NCBI RefSeq assembly: GCF_014836535.1
Contig: NZ_JACSQP010000001.1
Span: 64,849 to 128,848, forward strand
Source of the DNA: Microbacterium pullorum
GTDB lineage: Bacteria > Actinomycetota > Actinomycetes > Actinomycetales > Microbacteriaceae
Length of the DNA: 64,000 bases
Direction: 5' to 3'
The translations under genes were made by a program, and so were the position numbers. Position 1 is the stretch's first letter, and every line of letters starts with the position of its first letter. Of this stretch, positions 33,274 to 41,716 are shown one piece after another. Below the pieces are notes generated by a model. The model worked only from the letters and a program-made list of their open reading frames with translations. It made no database searches and had not been told where the DNA came from.

Positions 33274-34647
33274 ATGACCAAGCTGCGACTCGCCATCGTC
33301 GGAGCCGGCCCCGCGGGAATCTACGCCGCCGACATCATCCTCAAGGCCGAGCGTCGCTTCGACGTGTCGATCGACCTGTTCGAGCAGCTGCCGGCGCCCT
33401 ACGGCCTGGTCCGCTACGGCGTCGCGCCCGACCACCCGCGCATCAAGGGCATCATCACGGCGCTGCGCGAGGTGCTCGACCGCGGTGACATCCGCCTGTT
33501 CGGCAACGTGCGGTTCGGTGAGGACATCACCCTCGATGACCTCAAGCGTCACTACCACGCGGTCATCTTCGCCACCGGCGCGATCCGCGACACCGAGCTG
33601 GACATCCCCGGGATCGACGCCGAGGGCTCGTTCGGTGCGGCCGATTTCGTCAGCTGGTTCGACGGGCACCCCGACGTGCCGCGCACCTGGCCGCTGGAGG
33701 CCGAGTCGATCGCCGTCATCGGCAACGGCAACGTCGCCCTCGACGTCACCCGCATGCTGGTCAAGCACCCCGAGGACCTGCTCTCCACCGAGATCCCCGA
33801 CAACGTCTACGAGGGGCTGAAGGCCTCGCCCGTCACCGACGTGCACGTGTTCGGTCGCCGCGGTCCGGCACAGGTGAAGTTCACCCCGCTCGAACTGCGC
33901 GAGCTCGGTGAGCTGCGCGACGTCGACATGGTCGTCTACGACGAGGACTTCGACTACGACGAGGCGTCCAAGGCCGCTGTCGCCAGCAACAAGCAGGTCA
34001 TGGTCATCGACCGCGTGCTGCAGTCGTGGCGCCAGCGTCCGTCGGTCAACAACGCCGGTGGCGAGGCATCGCGCCGGCTGCATCTGCACTTCTGGGCCAG
34101 GCCCGTCGAGGTGAAGAAGGATGCCGAGGGCCGCGTCACCGCGTTCGTGTACGAGCGCACCCGTCCCGACGGCCAGGGCGGCGTTGAAGGCACGGGCGAG
34201 CTGCGCGAGGTCGCCGTGCAGGCGCTGTACCGTGCGGTCGGCTACTTCGGTTCGCCGCTGCCGGGCGTGCCGTTCGACAAGCGCCACGGTGTCATCCCGA
34301 ACCACGAGGGTCAGGTGCTGCGCAAGGACTCGAACGAGCGGGTGCCCGGCGTCTACGCGACCGGCTGGATCAAGCGGGGACCGGTGGGCCTCATCGGCCA
34401 CACCAAGTCCGATGCCATGGAGACGGTCAGCCACATCATCAACGACCAGGGCTCGTGGTGGGACCCCGAGGACCCCGCCGAAGAGGCGATCCCCGAGCTG
34501 CTGGCATCCCGTGGCGTGAAGTGGACCGACCTCGACGGGTGGCACCGCCTCGACGAGTACGAGGTCGCCCGCGGGGCCACGCAGGGGCGTCCCCGCATCA
34601 AGGTCGTGCCGCGCGAAGAGATGATCGCGGTCTCACGCGGCGAGTAG
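33274..34647 (+). CDS. FprA-type NADPH:ferredoxin (adrenodoxin-like) reductase
   Basis: A 457-residue FAD enzyme with the FAD-binding AIVGAGPAGIYAADIIL at residue 5, the FEQLPAPYGLVRYGVAPDHP segment, and the NADPH-binding IAVIGNGNVALDVTRML. The C terminus has YATGWIKRGPVGLIGHTKSDA. It matches mitochondrial adrenodoxin reductase and mycobacterial FprA, moving electrons from NADPH to ferredoxins. AAAGGA precedes the ATG. Its last 50 bases overlap the convergent membrane gene. Confidence 0.93.
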   Translation: MTKLRLAIVGAGPAGIYAADIILKAERRFDVSIDLFEQLPAPYGLVRYGVAPDHPRIKGIITALREVLDRGDIRLFGNVRFGEDITLDDLKRHYHAVIFATGAIRDTELDIPGIDAEGSFGAADFVSWFDGHPDVPRTWPLEAESIAVIGNGNVALDVTRMLVKHPEDLLSTEIPDNVYEGLKASPVTDVHVFGRRGPAQVKFTPLELRELGELRDVDMVVYDEDFDYDEASKAAVASNKQVMVIDRVLQSWRQRPSVNNAGGEASRRLHLHFWARPVEVKKDAEGRVTAFVYERTRPDGQGGVEGTGELREVAVQALYRAVGYFGSPLPGVPFDKRHGVIPNHEGQVLRKDSNERVPGVYATGWIKRGPVGLIGHTKSDAMETVSHIINDQGSWWDPEDPAEEAIPELLASRGVKWTDLDGWHRLDEYEVARGATQGRPRIKVVPREEMIAVSRGE

Positions 34648-35749
34648 CCCGGGCCGGCTTCGCGCGCCAGGCGACCGCCGCGGGCGCTGCCGTGTGCGGG
34701 CGTGCGGGGGCCAGCGCGATGAGAGGCGTCGCGGCGAGGGCCAGTTGGCCCGCGACCGTGAGGACTGCACCCCCGATCGTGGCGTCACCTCCCGAGGTCA
34801 GGAACGTGTCGGCCAGCGCCATGCCGATGCCGAAGCCCGCGATCCAGCTGGTGGCGATGATGAGTCCGAGCATCGCGCAGCCCACCACGGCGAGGCGGCG
34901 CAGTGTGAACCAGCCCGCGGCAGCGGGAACGAGGCACGCGATGGGCAGGGCGAGGGCCACCACCGCCCACACCGCCGCCCATGCAGCGAGGAAGGTCCCC
35001 GCGGCGGGGGACAGCTGGTTCGCCTGGACCATCTCGGTGTAGATCTGATCGAGGGTGAGCCCGGGCGCCCGGGCGAGCGGATTCCACACCGCGATCCGCA
35101 CCACGGTCAGCGCCACGAACGCGAGCGCGGCGACGGCGATCGTCGTCCCGACGGCGATCCGGAGACGGCGTGGTGCGGGCCGCCCTTCCCCTGTCAGCAC
35201 TGCCAGGGAGAGGAACGCGGCGACGGGGAGCGCGACCATCACGAGCGCCACGGGGTTGAGTGCGGCCGCCGCCCCGACCGCGACGAGCAGCAGCACGGCG
35301 CCGGCGAGCCGGCGCATCGGGAGACCGCCGACGGCGACCGCACCCACCGCGAAGACGAGGGCCAGCGCACCGAGGACGACGGCCGCGACTTCGAGACCCG
35401 TGCCGACGGCGGCGAGAGCGGCACCGCCGGCAATCCGCTCGCGCTCGAACGAGCGCAGCCCGCCGGTGAAGAGCGTGCCGGCTCCGAGGATGATCGCGCT
35501 CGAACCGAAGGCGGCGGCCCAGCGGCCGCGCCGTCGCGCGAGATCCAGACGCGGCATGCCGCTGGTGGCGGAGTCGGCGCGATCGAGGGTGAGTGCGGTC
35601 ACGGCGGCGCCGCGGACGACGGCACCGGTGGGGATGCCGAGTTCCGCCGCGCCGTCGAGGTCGGCCAGCCATTCTTCGCGATATCGCTCTCGCACGCCCC
35701 AGGGCAGTGTGGCGACGATGAGGGTCACGAGCTGTCGCGTGAACGTCAT
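34598..35749 (-). CDS. PadR-associated multi-pass membrane protein
   Basis: A 383-residue protein whose first about 50 residues (LPWGVRERYREEWLADLDGAAELGIP) form a soluble helical prefix like that of permease-prefix/HAAS domains, then about eight helices and a basic tail (ARATRRVRPRSSLRAARP). Its ATG overlaps the PadR stop (ATGA). Function unknown. The tail overlaps fprA by 50 bases; a stop that leaves out the tail does not exist in frame. Confidence 0.78.
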   Translation of the reverse strand: MTFTRQLVTLIVATLPWGVRERYREEWLADLDGAAELGIPTGAVVRGAAVTALTLDRADSATSGMPRLDLARRRGRWAAAFGSSAIILGAGTLFTGGLRSFERERIAGGAALAAVGTGLEVAAVVLGALALVFAVGAVAVGGLPMRRLAGAVLLLVAVGAAAALNPVALVMVALPVAAFLSLAVLTGEGRPAPRRLRIAVGTTIAVAALAFVALTVVRIAVWNPLARAPGLTLDQIYTEMVQANQLSPAAGTFLAAWAAVWAVVALALPIACLVPAAAGWFTLRRLAVVGCAMLGLIIATSWIAGFGIGMALADTFLTSGGDATIGGAVLTVAGQLALAATPLIALAPARPHTAAPAAVAWRAKPARATRRVRPRSSLRAARP

Positions 35750-36072
35750 GCGATCACTCCGGCCGTGCGCTCGACGCTCGCGGCGCGCACCGCTCTGACC
35801 CGTCGCGCGCGCGCGATCGCGGCGGGAGCGGCGGCGGCACCATCGTCGGTGAGACGGTAGAGCCGACGGCGGGGGCCGCGGCGGTCGGTGGCATCCTCCC
35901 ACTCGGACTGCGCCCAGCCGAGCCGCTCCAGCCGCTCCAGGATGGGGTACACCGAGCCCGCCGGGCGGTCGGTGGCCTTGACGAGCTGCAGTCCCCAGAC
36001 CGGCTCGGATGCGGTCAAGAGCGCGTCGAGCACGTCGGCGGTGGCCGGTGTGGCGCGGGAGAGTGGCTTCAC
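35746..36072 (-). CDS. PadR-family transcriptional regulator
   Basis: A 108-residue winged-helix regulator: ADVLDALLTASEPVWGLQLVKATDRPAGSVYPILERLERLGW, then GPRRRLYRLTDDGAAAA. It is distinct from the PadR at 20725 but has the same partnership with a prefixed membrane protein. TAGACT (36079-36084 on the minus strand) lies six bases before the GTG. Confidence 0.88.
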   Translation of the reverse strand: MKPLSRATPATADVLDALLTASEPVWGLQLVKATDRPAGSVYPILERLERLGWAQSEWEDATDRRGPRRRLYRLTDDGAAAAPAAIARARRVRAVRAASVERTAGVIA

Positions 36073-36082
36073 CCTCGAAGTC

Positions 36083-36098
36083 TAGGTATATAGAGATA
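36083..36098. promoter_or_regulatory. AT-rich candidate PadR operator
   Basis: TAGGTATATAGAGATA is strikingly AT-rich for this genome and sits directly upstream of and overlapping the PadR -10 box. PadR-type operators often contain a central TATATA-like core; binding is inferred. Confidence 0.45.
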
Positions 36099-36161
36099 GC
36101 CGCGGCAAGGGTGTTCGGTGACCCCCGGGCGGTGGCGACGCCCCACCGATAGGCTGACCGC

Positions 36162-37154
36162 ATGCCGGAGCACTGGGTCACCGACATCCTGGGGGAGCCG
36201 TTCGAGAGCCTCACGATCCCGTTCGGTGAAGACGCGGAGGGCCCGCTCATCGCCACGCTCGTGCGCAGCCTCCCGCCGCTGACGTCCCGGTTCACCGGCC
36301 CGCTGCGCGACGTCGACGTGCTCTACGTGCACGGCTGGTCGGACTACTTCTTCCAGACCGAGCTGGCGCAGTTCTGGAACAACCTCGGTGCGCGGTTCCA
36401 CGCGCTGGATCTGCGCAAGTACGGTCGGAGCCTGCGCACGGGGCAGACGCCGGGCTACATCACGAGCCTCGACGAGTACGACGTCGACATCGGGGCCGCG
36501 CTGACGGCGATGGGGCATGCGAAGCATGCCGCCAATCCCCGCCGTCTCGTGCTGCTCGGTCACTCCACCGGCGGGCTCACCCTCACCCTGTGGGCGGCGC
36601 GACACCCCGGCCGCGCGGCGGCGCTCGTTCTCAACAGCCCCTGGCTAGAACTGCAGCTCGGCGCGATCGGGCGCCAGGCCATCGCCCCGCTCGTGCAGGT
36701 GCGCGCGCGGCTCGACCCGCTGGGCACGCAGCCGGCCGTCGACCTCGGTTTCTACACCCGTGCGCAGACCGCGCTGGGGTCGCTTCCCGACATGGACCAG
36801 CGGGCGGTGTGGCGGCCCGACCGCGGCTTTCCGACCCACCCGGGATGGCTCATGGCGATCCTCGAGGGGCACCGCCGCATCGCGGCCGGGGTCGACGTCG
36901 GCTGCCCCGCCCTCGTGATGCTCTCCACCCGCTCGTCCAACCCGCTGATCTGGGCGCCCGAGATGATCTCCGCAGACTCGGTGCTCGTCGTCGACGACAT
37001 CGCCAAGGCCGCCACGCGCATCGGCAGTCGTGTGAGCGTCGACCGCATCGCCCGCGGCATCCATGACCTCTTCCTCTCCGCGCCGGAGCCGCGAGCCGAC
37101 GCCTACGCCGCGCTTCGCGCCTGGCTCACCCGCGGGGCGCTCGGCCGGGTGTGA
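36162..37154 (+). CDS. Alpha/beta hydrolase
   Basis: A 330-residue serine hydrolase fold: DVLYVHGWSDYF oxyanion region, nucleophile elbow GHSTGG, and candidate acid and His near VLVVDD and GIHDLF at the end. It resembles lysophospholipase-like hydrolases; the substrate is unknown. TAGGCT at 36150-36155 is six bases before the ATG. Confidence 0.85.
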   Translation: MPEHWVTDILGEPFESLTIPFGEDAEGPLIATLVRSLPPLTSRFTGPLRDVDVLYVHGWSDYFFQTELAQFWNNLGARFHALDLRKYGRSLRTGQTPGYITSLDEYDVDIGAALTAMGHAKHAANPRRLVLLGHSTGGLTLTLWAARHPGRAAALVLNSPWLELQLGAIGRQAIAPLVQVRARLDPLGTQPAVDLGFYTRAQTALGSLPDMDQRAVWRPDRGFPTHPGWLMAILEGHRRIAAGVDVGCPALVMLSTRSSNPLIWAPEMISADSVLVVDDIAKAATRIGSRVSVDRIARGIHDLFLSAPEPRADAYAALRAWLTRGALGRV

Positions 37155-37159
37155 TCTTT

Positions 37160-37222
37160 AAGCTGGAGCGATGAACGGCTCTATGGGGATGCCGCAGGGG
37201 AGCGCCGCACGATGAGCGGTGA
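37160..37222 (+). promoter_or_regulatory. Promoter with possible 16-residue upstream ORF before the hemolysin-family gene
   Basis: TAAGCT (37160-37165) lies six bases before an ATG at 37172 that opens a 16-codon frame (MNGSMGMPQGAPHDER) ending at 37222, overlapping the start of the main gene at 37212. It could be translated as a leaderless leader peptide, or be chance. The main gene has its own AGGGAG site at 37198-37203. Confidence 0.35.
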
Positions 37223-38519
37223 TCTGCTGCTCAACATCGCGCTCGTCCTTGCGTTCGTGCTGATCGGGGGCGTGTTCGCCGCCACCGAGATGGCGCTCGT
37301 GACACTGCGCGAGAGTCAGGTGAACGCGATCGCGCTGCGCGGAGCGCGCGGTCAGAAGGTCGCCGACCTCGCCCACAACCCGAACACGTTCCTCTCGGCG
37401 GTGCAGATCGGGGTGACCGTCGCCGGGTTCGCTTCGGCGGCCTTCGGCGCCTCGTCGATCGCGCCGTCGGTGGCGCCGCTGTTCGTGTCGTGGGGCTGGT
37501 CGGAGTCGACCGCGACGCTCGTGTCGACCATCCTGCTGACACTCGTGATCGCCTACCTGTCCCTCGTGCTCGGCGAGCTCGTCCCCAAGCGGCTCGCGAT
37601 CCAGCGCAACGCGCAGTTCGCCTACGGCATCGCGCCGCTCGTGAACGGCTTCGCGCGGCTCATGCGGCCCGTGATCTGGCTGCTGTCGGTGTCGACCGAC
37701 TTCGTGGTGCGGCTGCTCGGCGGCGACCCGGACAAGACCGCCGAAGGGCTCAGCGACGAGGAGCTGCGCGACATCGTGTCGAGCCACGAGGGGCTCCCTG
37801 AGGATGAGCGGCGCATCCTCGACGACGTGCTGTCGATCCGTCACCGTCATCTGAGCGAAGTCATGCGGCCGCGACCCGAAGTCGTCACGCTCGACCGCGA
37901 CGACACGGTCGCGCAGGCCGCGGCGCGCGTGCGCGAGCTGCCCTTCTCGCGGTATCCGGTGCTCGACCAGTCGATCGACGACATCACCGGATTCGTGCAC
38001 GTGCGCGATCTGCTGGAGGCTGCGGCCGACGATCCGACGACGACACTGGGCCCCATCGTGCGACCGATCCGGTTCCTCCCGGCGACGGCGCGTGTGCTGC
38101 CGACGCTCACGGGCATGCGTGCCGAGGGCGACCAGATCGCCGTCGTCGTCGACGAATACGGCGGCACCGACGGCATCGTCACGCTGGAGGACCTGGTCGA
38201 GGAGGTCGTGGGCGAGATCTTCGACGAGTACGACACCGAAGTCGCCCCCGCCACCCTCGCCGCCCACGGCGGGCTCGTCGACGGGCGGCTGAACCTGCAG
38301 GACTTCGAGGAGACCACCGGCATCAGCCTGCCCCGCGGCGCGAGCGACACCGTCGCGGGATTCGTCGTCGAGCAGTTGGGTCGCCTCGCCGTGATCGGCG
38401 ACAAGGTCGAGGTCGACGGGGCGACGATCCAGGTCGCCGAGATCGATCGTCGCCGCATCTCGCGGGTGCTCGTCACCCCGCGGGATGCCGGGGAGACGGT
38501 GGCGACCGACACCGACTGA
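37212..38519 (+). CDS. CNNM/CorC-type hemolysin-family protein with CBS domains
   Basis: A 435-residue membrane protein. An N-terminal DUF21/CNNM transmembrane domain (about residues 1-190, four helices including LAFVLIGGVFAATEMALVTLRESQVNA) is followed by a CBS pair (VMRPRPEVVTLDRDDTV..., VVVDEYGGTDGIVTLEDLVEEVVGEIFDEYD) and a C-terminal CorC/HlyC domain. Relatives handle Mg2+ or Na+; despite the family name there is no evidence it is a toxin. Confidence 0.93.
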   Translation: MSGDLLLNIALVLAFVLIGGVFAATEMALVTLRESQVNAIALRGARGQKVADLAHNPNTFLSAVQIGVTVAGFASAAFGASSIAPSVAPLFVSWGWSESTATLVSTILLTLVIAYLSLVLGELVPKRLAIQRNAQFAYGIAPLVNGFARLMRPVIWLLSVSTDFVVRLLGGDPDKTAEGLSDEELRDIVSSHEGLPEDERRILDDVLSIRHRHLSEVMRPRPEVVTLDRDDTVAQAAARVRELPFSRYPVLDQSIDDITGFVHVRDLLEAAADDPTTTLGPIVRPIRFLPATARVLPTLTGMRAEGDQIAVVVDEYGGTDGIVTLEDLVEEVVGEIFDEYDTEVAPATLAAHGGLVDGRLNLQDFEETTGISLPRGASDTVAGFVVEQLGRLAVIGDKVEVDGATIQVAEIDRRRISRVLVTPRDAGETVATDTD

Positions 38520-38566
38520 CTGGTGGGCGAGTGGCCCCGGAGCGGTCAAGTGGCCTGGTAATTTGT

Positions 38567-38583
38567 ACCGACAGAGTGTCGGT
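38567..38583. promoter_or_regulatory. Operator-like palindrome before the small membrane protein (site O1)
   Basis: ACCGACAGAGTGTCGGT is a 7+3+7 perfect inverted repeat just upstream of a TAAGAT -10 box (38583-38588), which is seven bases before the ATG. Related sites precede the ABC operon at 39111 (O2 and O3), so the TetR protein at 41059 may control both. Confidence 0.6.
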
Positions 38584-38595
38584 AAGATTGGATCC

Positions 38596-38949
38596 ATGGA
38601 GATCCTCAAGAACGTCATCCTCGCCTTGCACATCATCGGAGTCGCGGCTCTGCTGGGAGGTGTGCTCTACCAGATGGGCTCGTCGCGCCGCGGTGCCCCC
38701 CGCGTTCTGCCCGCGATGATGCACGGCGCCTGGACCATGCTCGCGACCGGTCTGCTCCTCGTCGGCCTGCAGTACCCGATCGGCAACGAGCCCAACAACA
38801 TCAAGATCAGCGTCAAGCTGGCCGTGCTGATCGCGATCATCATCATCGTGTTCGTCAACCGCAAGAAGGAGCAGGTCGCTTCGTGGGTGCTGCCCTCGGT
38901 CGGTCTGCTCACGGTCGTGAACATCCTGCTCGCGACGGTCTGGAAGTAA
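38596..38949 (+). CDS. Small four-helix membrane protein
   Basis: A 117-residue, very hydrophobic protein with about four helices and the segment NRKKEQ between the last two. It matches no family I can name with confidence. Its -10 box TAAGAT lies seven bases before the ATG and just after the O1 palindrome, suggesting control shared with the ABC transporter downstream. A perfect terminator follows it. Confidence 0.8.
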   Translation: MEILKNVILALHIIGVAALLGGVLYQMGSSRRGAPRVLPAMMHGAWTMLATGLLLVGLQYPIGNEPNNIKISVKLAVLIAIIIIVFVNRKKEQVASWVLPSVGLLTVVNILLATVWK

Positions 38950-38977
38950 CCGCCTGCCGGATCCCCTCCGGTTCGTC

Positions 38978-39020
38978 ACGACGATGCCCGCCTCCGGTCT
39001 CCGGTGGCGGGCATCGTCGT
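38978..39020 (+). terminator. Strong hairpin after the small membrane gene
   Basis: ACGACGATGCCCGCC (38978-38992) and GGCGGGCATCGTCGT (39006-39020) form a perfect 15-base stem with a 13-base loop. Confidence 0.75.
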
Positions 39021-39047
39021 CTCAGCTGAACGGGCCTCTCAGCTTTT

Positions 39048-39086
39048 AGTGACATACTGTCGGCATGATGTCGACACAGTGTCGGC
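39048..39086. promoter_or_regulatory. Two operator-like sites before the ABC permease (O2, O3)
   Basis: AGTGACATACTGTCGGC (39048-39064) and GTCGACACAGTGTCGGC (39070-39086) share the GACANNNTGTC/TGTCGG core of O1 and are spaced 22 bases centre to centre, about two helical turns. Likely binding sites for the TetR protein at 41059. Confidence 0.6.
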
Positions 39087-39110
39087 AACTACCCGATCAG
39101 AAAGCCCGCC

Positions 39111-40253
39111 ATGTTCCTTGCCTTGCGCGAACTGAAGTTCGCCCGCGGCCGCTTCGCTCTGATGGGCGTGGTCATCGCCCTCATCTCGCTGCTGGTCGTG
39201 CTGCTGTCAGGCCTGTCCTCCGGACTGGTCAACGACGGTGTCTCCGGCCTCAAATCCATGCCCGCCTCCGCGTTCGCCTTCGATGGCGGCACGAAGACGG
39301 ACAACGCCTTCAGCCGCTCGGTCGTCGACGACGAACAGTTGGCTGTATGGCAGGGAGCCGAGGGTGTCGCCGAAGCGGAGCCGATGGGCGTCAACATCGT
39401 CAACGGCGTGACCGACGACGGTACCCAGATCGACCTGACGCTCTTCGGTGTCGAGCCCGACGGGTTCATGGCGCCGCCGGTGTCGTCCGGTGAGGGCATC
39501 AGCGCCCCCGGTGGCATCGTCATCTCGGAACCGCTGAGAGATGAGGGCGTCGAGATCGGCACCGTCGTGACGCTCGACCGTCTCGACCTGGAGCTCACCG
39601 TCGTCGGGTTCACCGAAGGTCAGGCGACCTTCGGGCATGTCCACGTCGCCTACCTGCCGCTGGACACCTGGAAGCTCATGGCCGCCGGCGCCGCGCAGCC
39701 CGGTGCGCCGACCGACGAGCAGATCGCCGCACTGGACTTCCCGTTCGCGAGCGTCGTCGCGCTGCAGGCCGGCGACGGGGCGAAGCCCGACTACGCGGCC
39801 GTCGATGCGAGTGCCGACACGACCACGCTGACGCTGACCGACTCGTTCAACGCCTCGCCGGGGTACGAGGCCGAGACCCTGACCCTCAGCATGATCCAGT
39901 TCTTCCTCTACGCCATCTCCGCGCTCGTCGTGGGCGCCTTCTTCACGGTGTGGACGATCCAGCGCAGCCACGACCTCGCCGTGCTGCGGGCCGTCGGTGC
40001 GTCCAGTCGCTACCTGCTGCGCGACAGCCTGATGCAGGCGGCCCTCCTCCTCATCGGCTTCACCGTGCTGGGTGTCGCCGCCGGCGTCGGGATGGGTGCG
40101 CTCATGCCGGCTGCCATGCCCTTCGACCTCGAAGCGGCGCCGATCGCCCTGGCATCCGGCCTGACGATCCTGCTCGGACTCATCGGCGCCGCCGTCGCGG
40201 TGCTGCGCATCGTCCGAATCGACCCGCTCCGAGCCTTGGGAGGCCAGCGATGA
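39111..40253 (+). CDS. FtsX/MacB-type ABC transporter permease
   Basis: A 380-residue permease: one N-terminal helix (ALMGVVIALISLLVVLLSGL), a periplasm-side domain of about 230 residues, then three helices (FFLYAISALVVGAFFTVWTIQRS..., ALLLIGFTVLGVAAG...) in the FtsX fold, ending RIDPLRALGG. Such permeases with a LolD-like ATPase export peptides, lipoproteins or antibiotics, or act mechanically at the envelope. Confidence 0.9.
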   Translation: MFLALRELKFARGRFALMGVVIALISLLVVLLSGLSSGLVNDGVSGLKSMPASAFAFDGGTKTDNAFSRSVVDDEQLAVWQGAEGVAEAEPMGVNIVNGVTDDGTQIDLTLFGVEPDGFMAPPVSSGEGISAPGGIVISEPLRDEGVEIGTVVTLDRLDLELTVVGFTEGQATFGHVHVAYLPLDTWKLMAAGAAQPGAPTDEQIAALDFPFASVVALQAGDGAKPDYAAVDASADTTTLTLTDSFNASPGYEAETLTLSMIQFFLYAISALVVGAFFTVWTIQRSHDLAVLRAVGASSRYLLRDSLMQAALLLIGFTVLGVAAGVGMGALMPAAMPFDLEAAPIALASGLTILLGLIGAAVAVLRIVRIDPLRALGGQR

Positions 40254-40936
40254 GCACCGACAACACCCCCGCCCTCGACATCAGCAACACCGTGCTCGAA
40301 CTCGGCGACGGAGACTCGCGCGTGCGAGCACTCGACGACGTCTCGGTGACCGTCATGCCCGGAGAGCTGGTCGCGATCGTCGGCCCCTCGGGGTCGGGCA
40401 AGTCGTCGCTGCTCGCGATCGCCGGCGCCCTGGCACACCCTGACAGTGGCACCGTGCGCGTGCACGGCACCGACCTGGCGACGCTGTCCAAGCGCACCCG
40501 CGCGCGGTTCCGGCTGCGCAACATCGGGTTCGTCTTCCAGTCGGGCAACCTGCTGCCCGCGCTCACGGCCGCTGACCAGCTGCGCCTCGCGGGGCGTCTG
40601 GCCGGAAACCGCCACGTCGACCCGGCCCCTGTGCTGGAGTCGGTGGGCATGGGGCACCGCGCCGGTCACCGGCCCGGTGAGCTCTCCGGCGGCGAGCGTC
40701 AGCGCGTGGGCATCGCCCGCGCCCTGGTGAACCACCCGAGCCTGCTGCTGGTCGACGAGCCGACGGCCGCGCTCGACCGCCAGCGCAGCCACGAGGTGGT
40801 GCAGCTGCTGGCCGATCGGGCGCACGACGCCGGCGTCGCCGTGGTGATGGTCACCCACGACCGCGACGTTCTCGAGCACTGCGACCGTGTGCTCGAGATG
40901 GTCGATGGGCGCCTGGGTATTCCCGTCGCGGTCTGA
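40250..40936 (+). CDS. LolD/MacB-type ABC ATP-binding protein
   Basis: A 228-residue ATPase: Walker A GPSGSGKSSL, Q-loop VFQSGNLLPALTA, signature ELSGGERQRVGIARAL, Walker B LLLVDEPTAALD, and H-loop MVTHDRDVL. It overlaps the permease stop (ATGA) and drives it. A good hairpin follows. Confidence 0.94.
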   Translation: MSTDNTPALDISNTVLELGDGDSRVRALDDVSVTVMPGELVAIVGPSGSGKSSLLAIAGALAHPDSGTVRVHGTDLATLSKRTRARFRLRNIGFVFQSGNLLPALTAADQLRLAGRLAGNRHVDPAPVLESVGMGHRAGHRPGELSGGERQRVGIARALVNHPSLLLVDEPTAALDRQRSHEVVQLLADRAHDAGVAVVMVTHDRDVLEHCDRVLEMVDGRLGIPVAV

Positions 40937-40950
40937 CCTCTCGCGCCCTG

Positions 40951-40986
40951 CGTCGCCCGCGGCTGCTCCGGCTGTCGCGGGCGACG
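40951..40986 (+). terminator. Hairpin after the ABC operon
   Basis: CGTCGCCCGCG (40951-40961) and CGCGGGCGACG (40976-40986), an 11-base perfect stem with a 14-base loop. Confidence 0.6.
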
Positions 40987-41058
40987 TGCGTCCCTTGCAT
41001 GACACCCCGAACCGTGCCGCTCCGTGCGGCCGCCGCCGAAGAGGACCATAATTACCGG

Positions 41059-41637
41059 ATGCCCAAGATCACCGCACCCACGGTCGCCGAGCATCGCGCC
41101 TCGCAGCGCGCCGCTCTCGTGCGTGCGGGCGAGCAGCTGCTGCAGGAGGCGGGCCTGACCGGAGTGACCCCCGGGAGCGTCTCCGAGCGCGCCGGGATGG
41201 CCCGATCGAGCTTCTACGACTACTTCCCGTCGAAGGACGACCTGCTCGTCGCGATCGCGATCGACGCGTTCGAACGGTGGGATGCCGACATGGAGCACAC
41301 GCTCGACGGGGTGGAGCACGGCCTGCCCGAGCTGCGCGCCTTCGTCGACGCGACGATGCGGATGACCGCCGATGGCCGTCACGCGATCGCCGGGTCGTTG
41401 CGCGAGGCCAACCTCAGCCCCACCCGGTTCGAGGACCTCATGACCCTGCACCACGCGCTCATGCGCCCGGTGACCCGTGTGCTGGCGGATCTGGGCGTGC
41501 CGACGTCCCGCACGACCGTCTCGCTCGTGCAAGGGGTTCTCGGCGCCGGGGTGCGGCTCGTGACTCACGGGATCGACCCGCAGGTCGCCGCCGATGACGT
41601 TTACGCGGTCCTGACCCGCGGCATCCTCCCCGCCTGA
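41059..41637 (+). CDS. TetR-family regulator of the ABC operon
   Basis: A 192-residue TetR protein: HTH at residues about 15-58 with VSERAGMARSSFYDYFPSKDDLL, then a ligand domain. I prefer the ATG at 41059, because the -10-like CATAAT (41047-41052) lies six bases before it, over a longer start at 40999. It follows the exporter after a terminator, so it has its own promoter. It likely binds O1-O3. Confidence 0.86.
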   Translation: MPKITAPTVAEHRASQRAALVRAGEQLLQEAGLTGVTPGSVSERAGMARSSFYDYFPSKDDLLVAIAIDAFERWDADMEHTLDGVEHGLPELRAFVDATMRMTADGRHAIAGSLREANLSPTRFEDLMTLHHALMRPVTRVLADLGVPTSRTTVSLVQGVLGAGVRLVTHGIDPQVAADDVYAVLTRGILPA

Positions 41638-41716
41638 CCCGCCGCGGCGCCCGGTCGCTGTGGCGCTCGGCCGCTTGGTCGCTCGGCCGCTTGACCGCCG
41701 TGCCGAGCCGGCTGCC

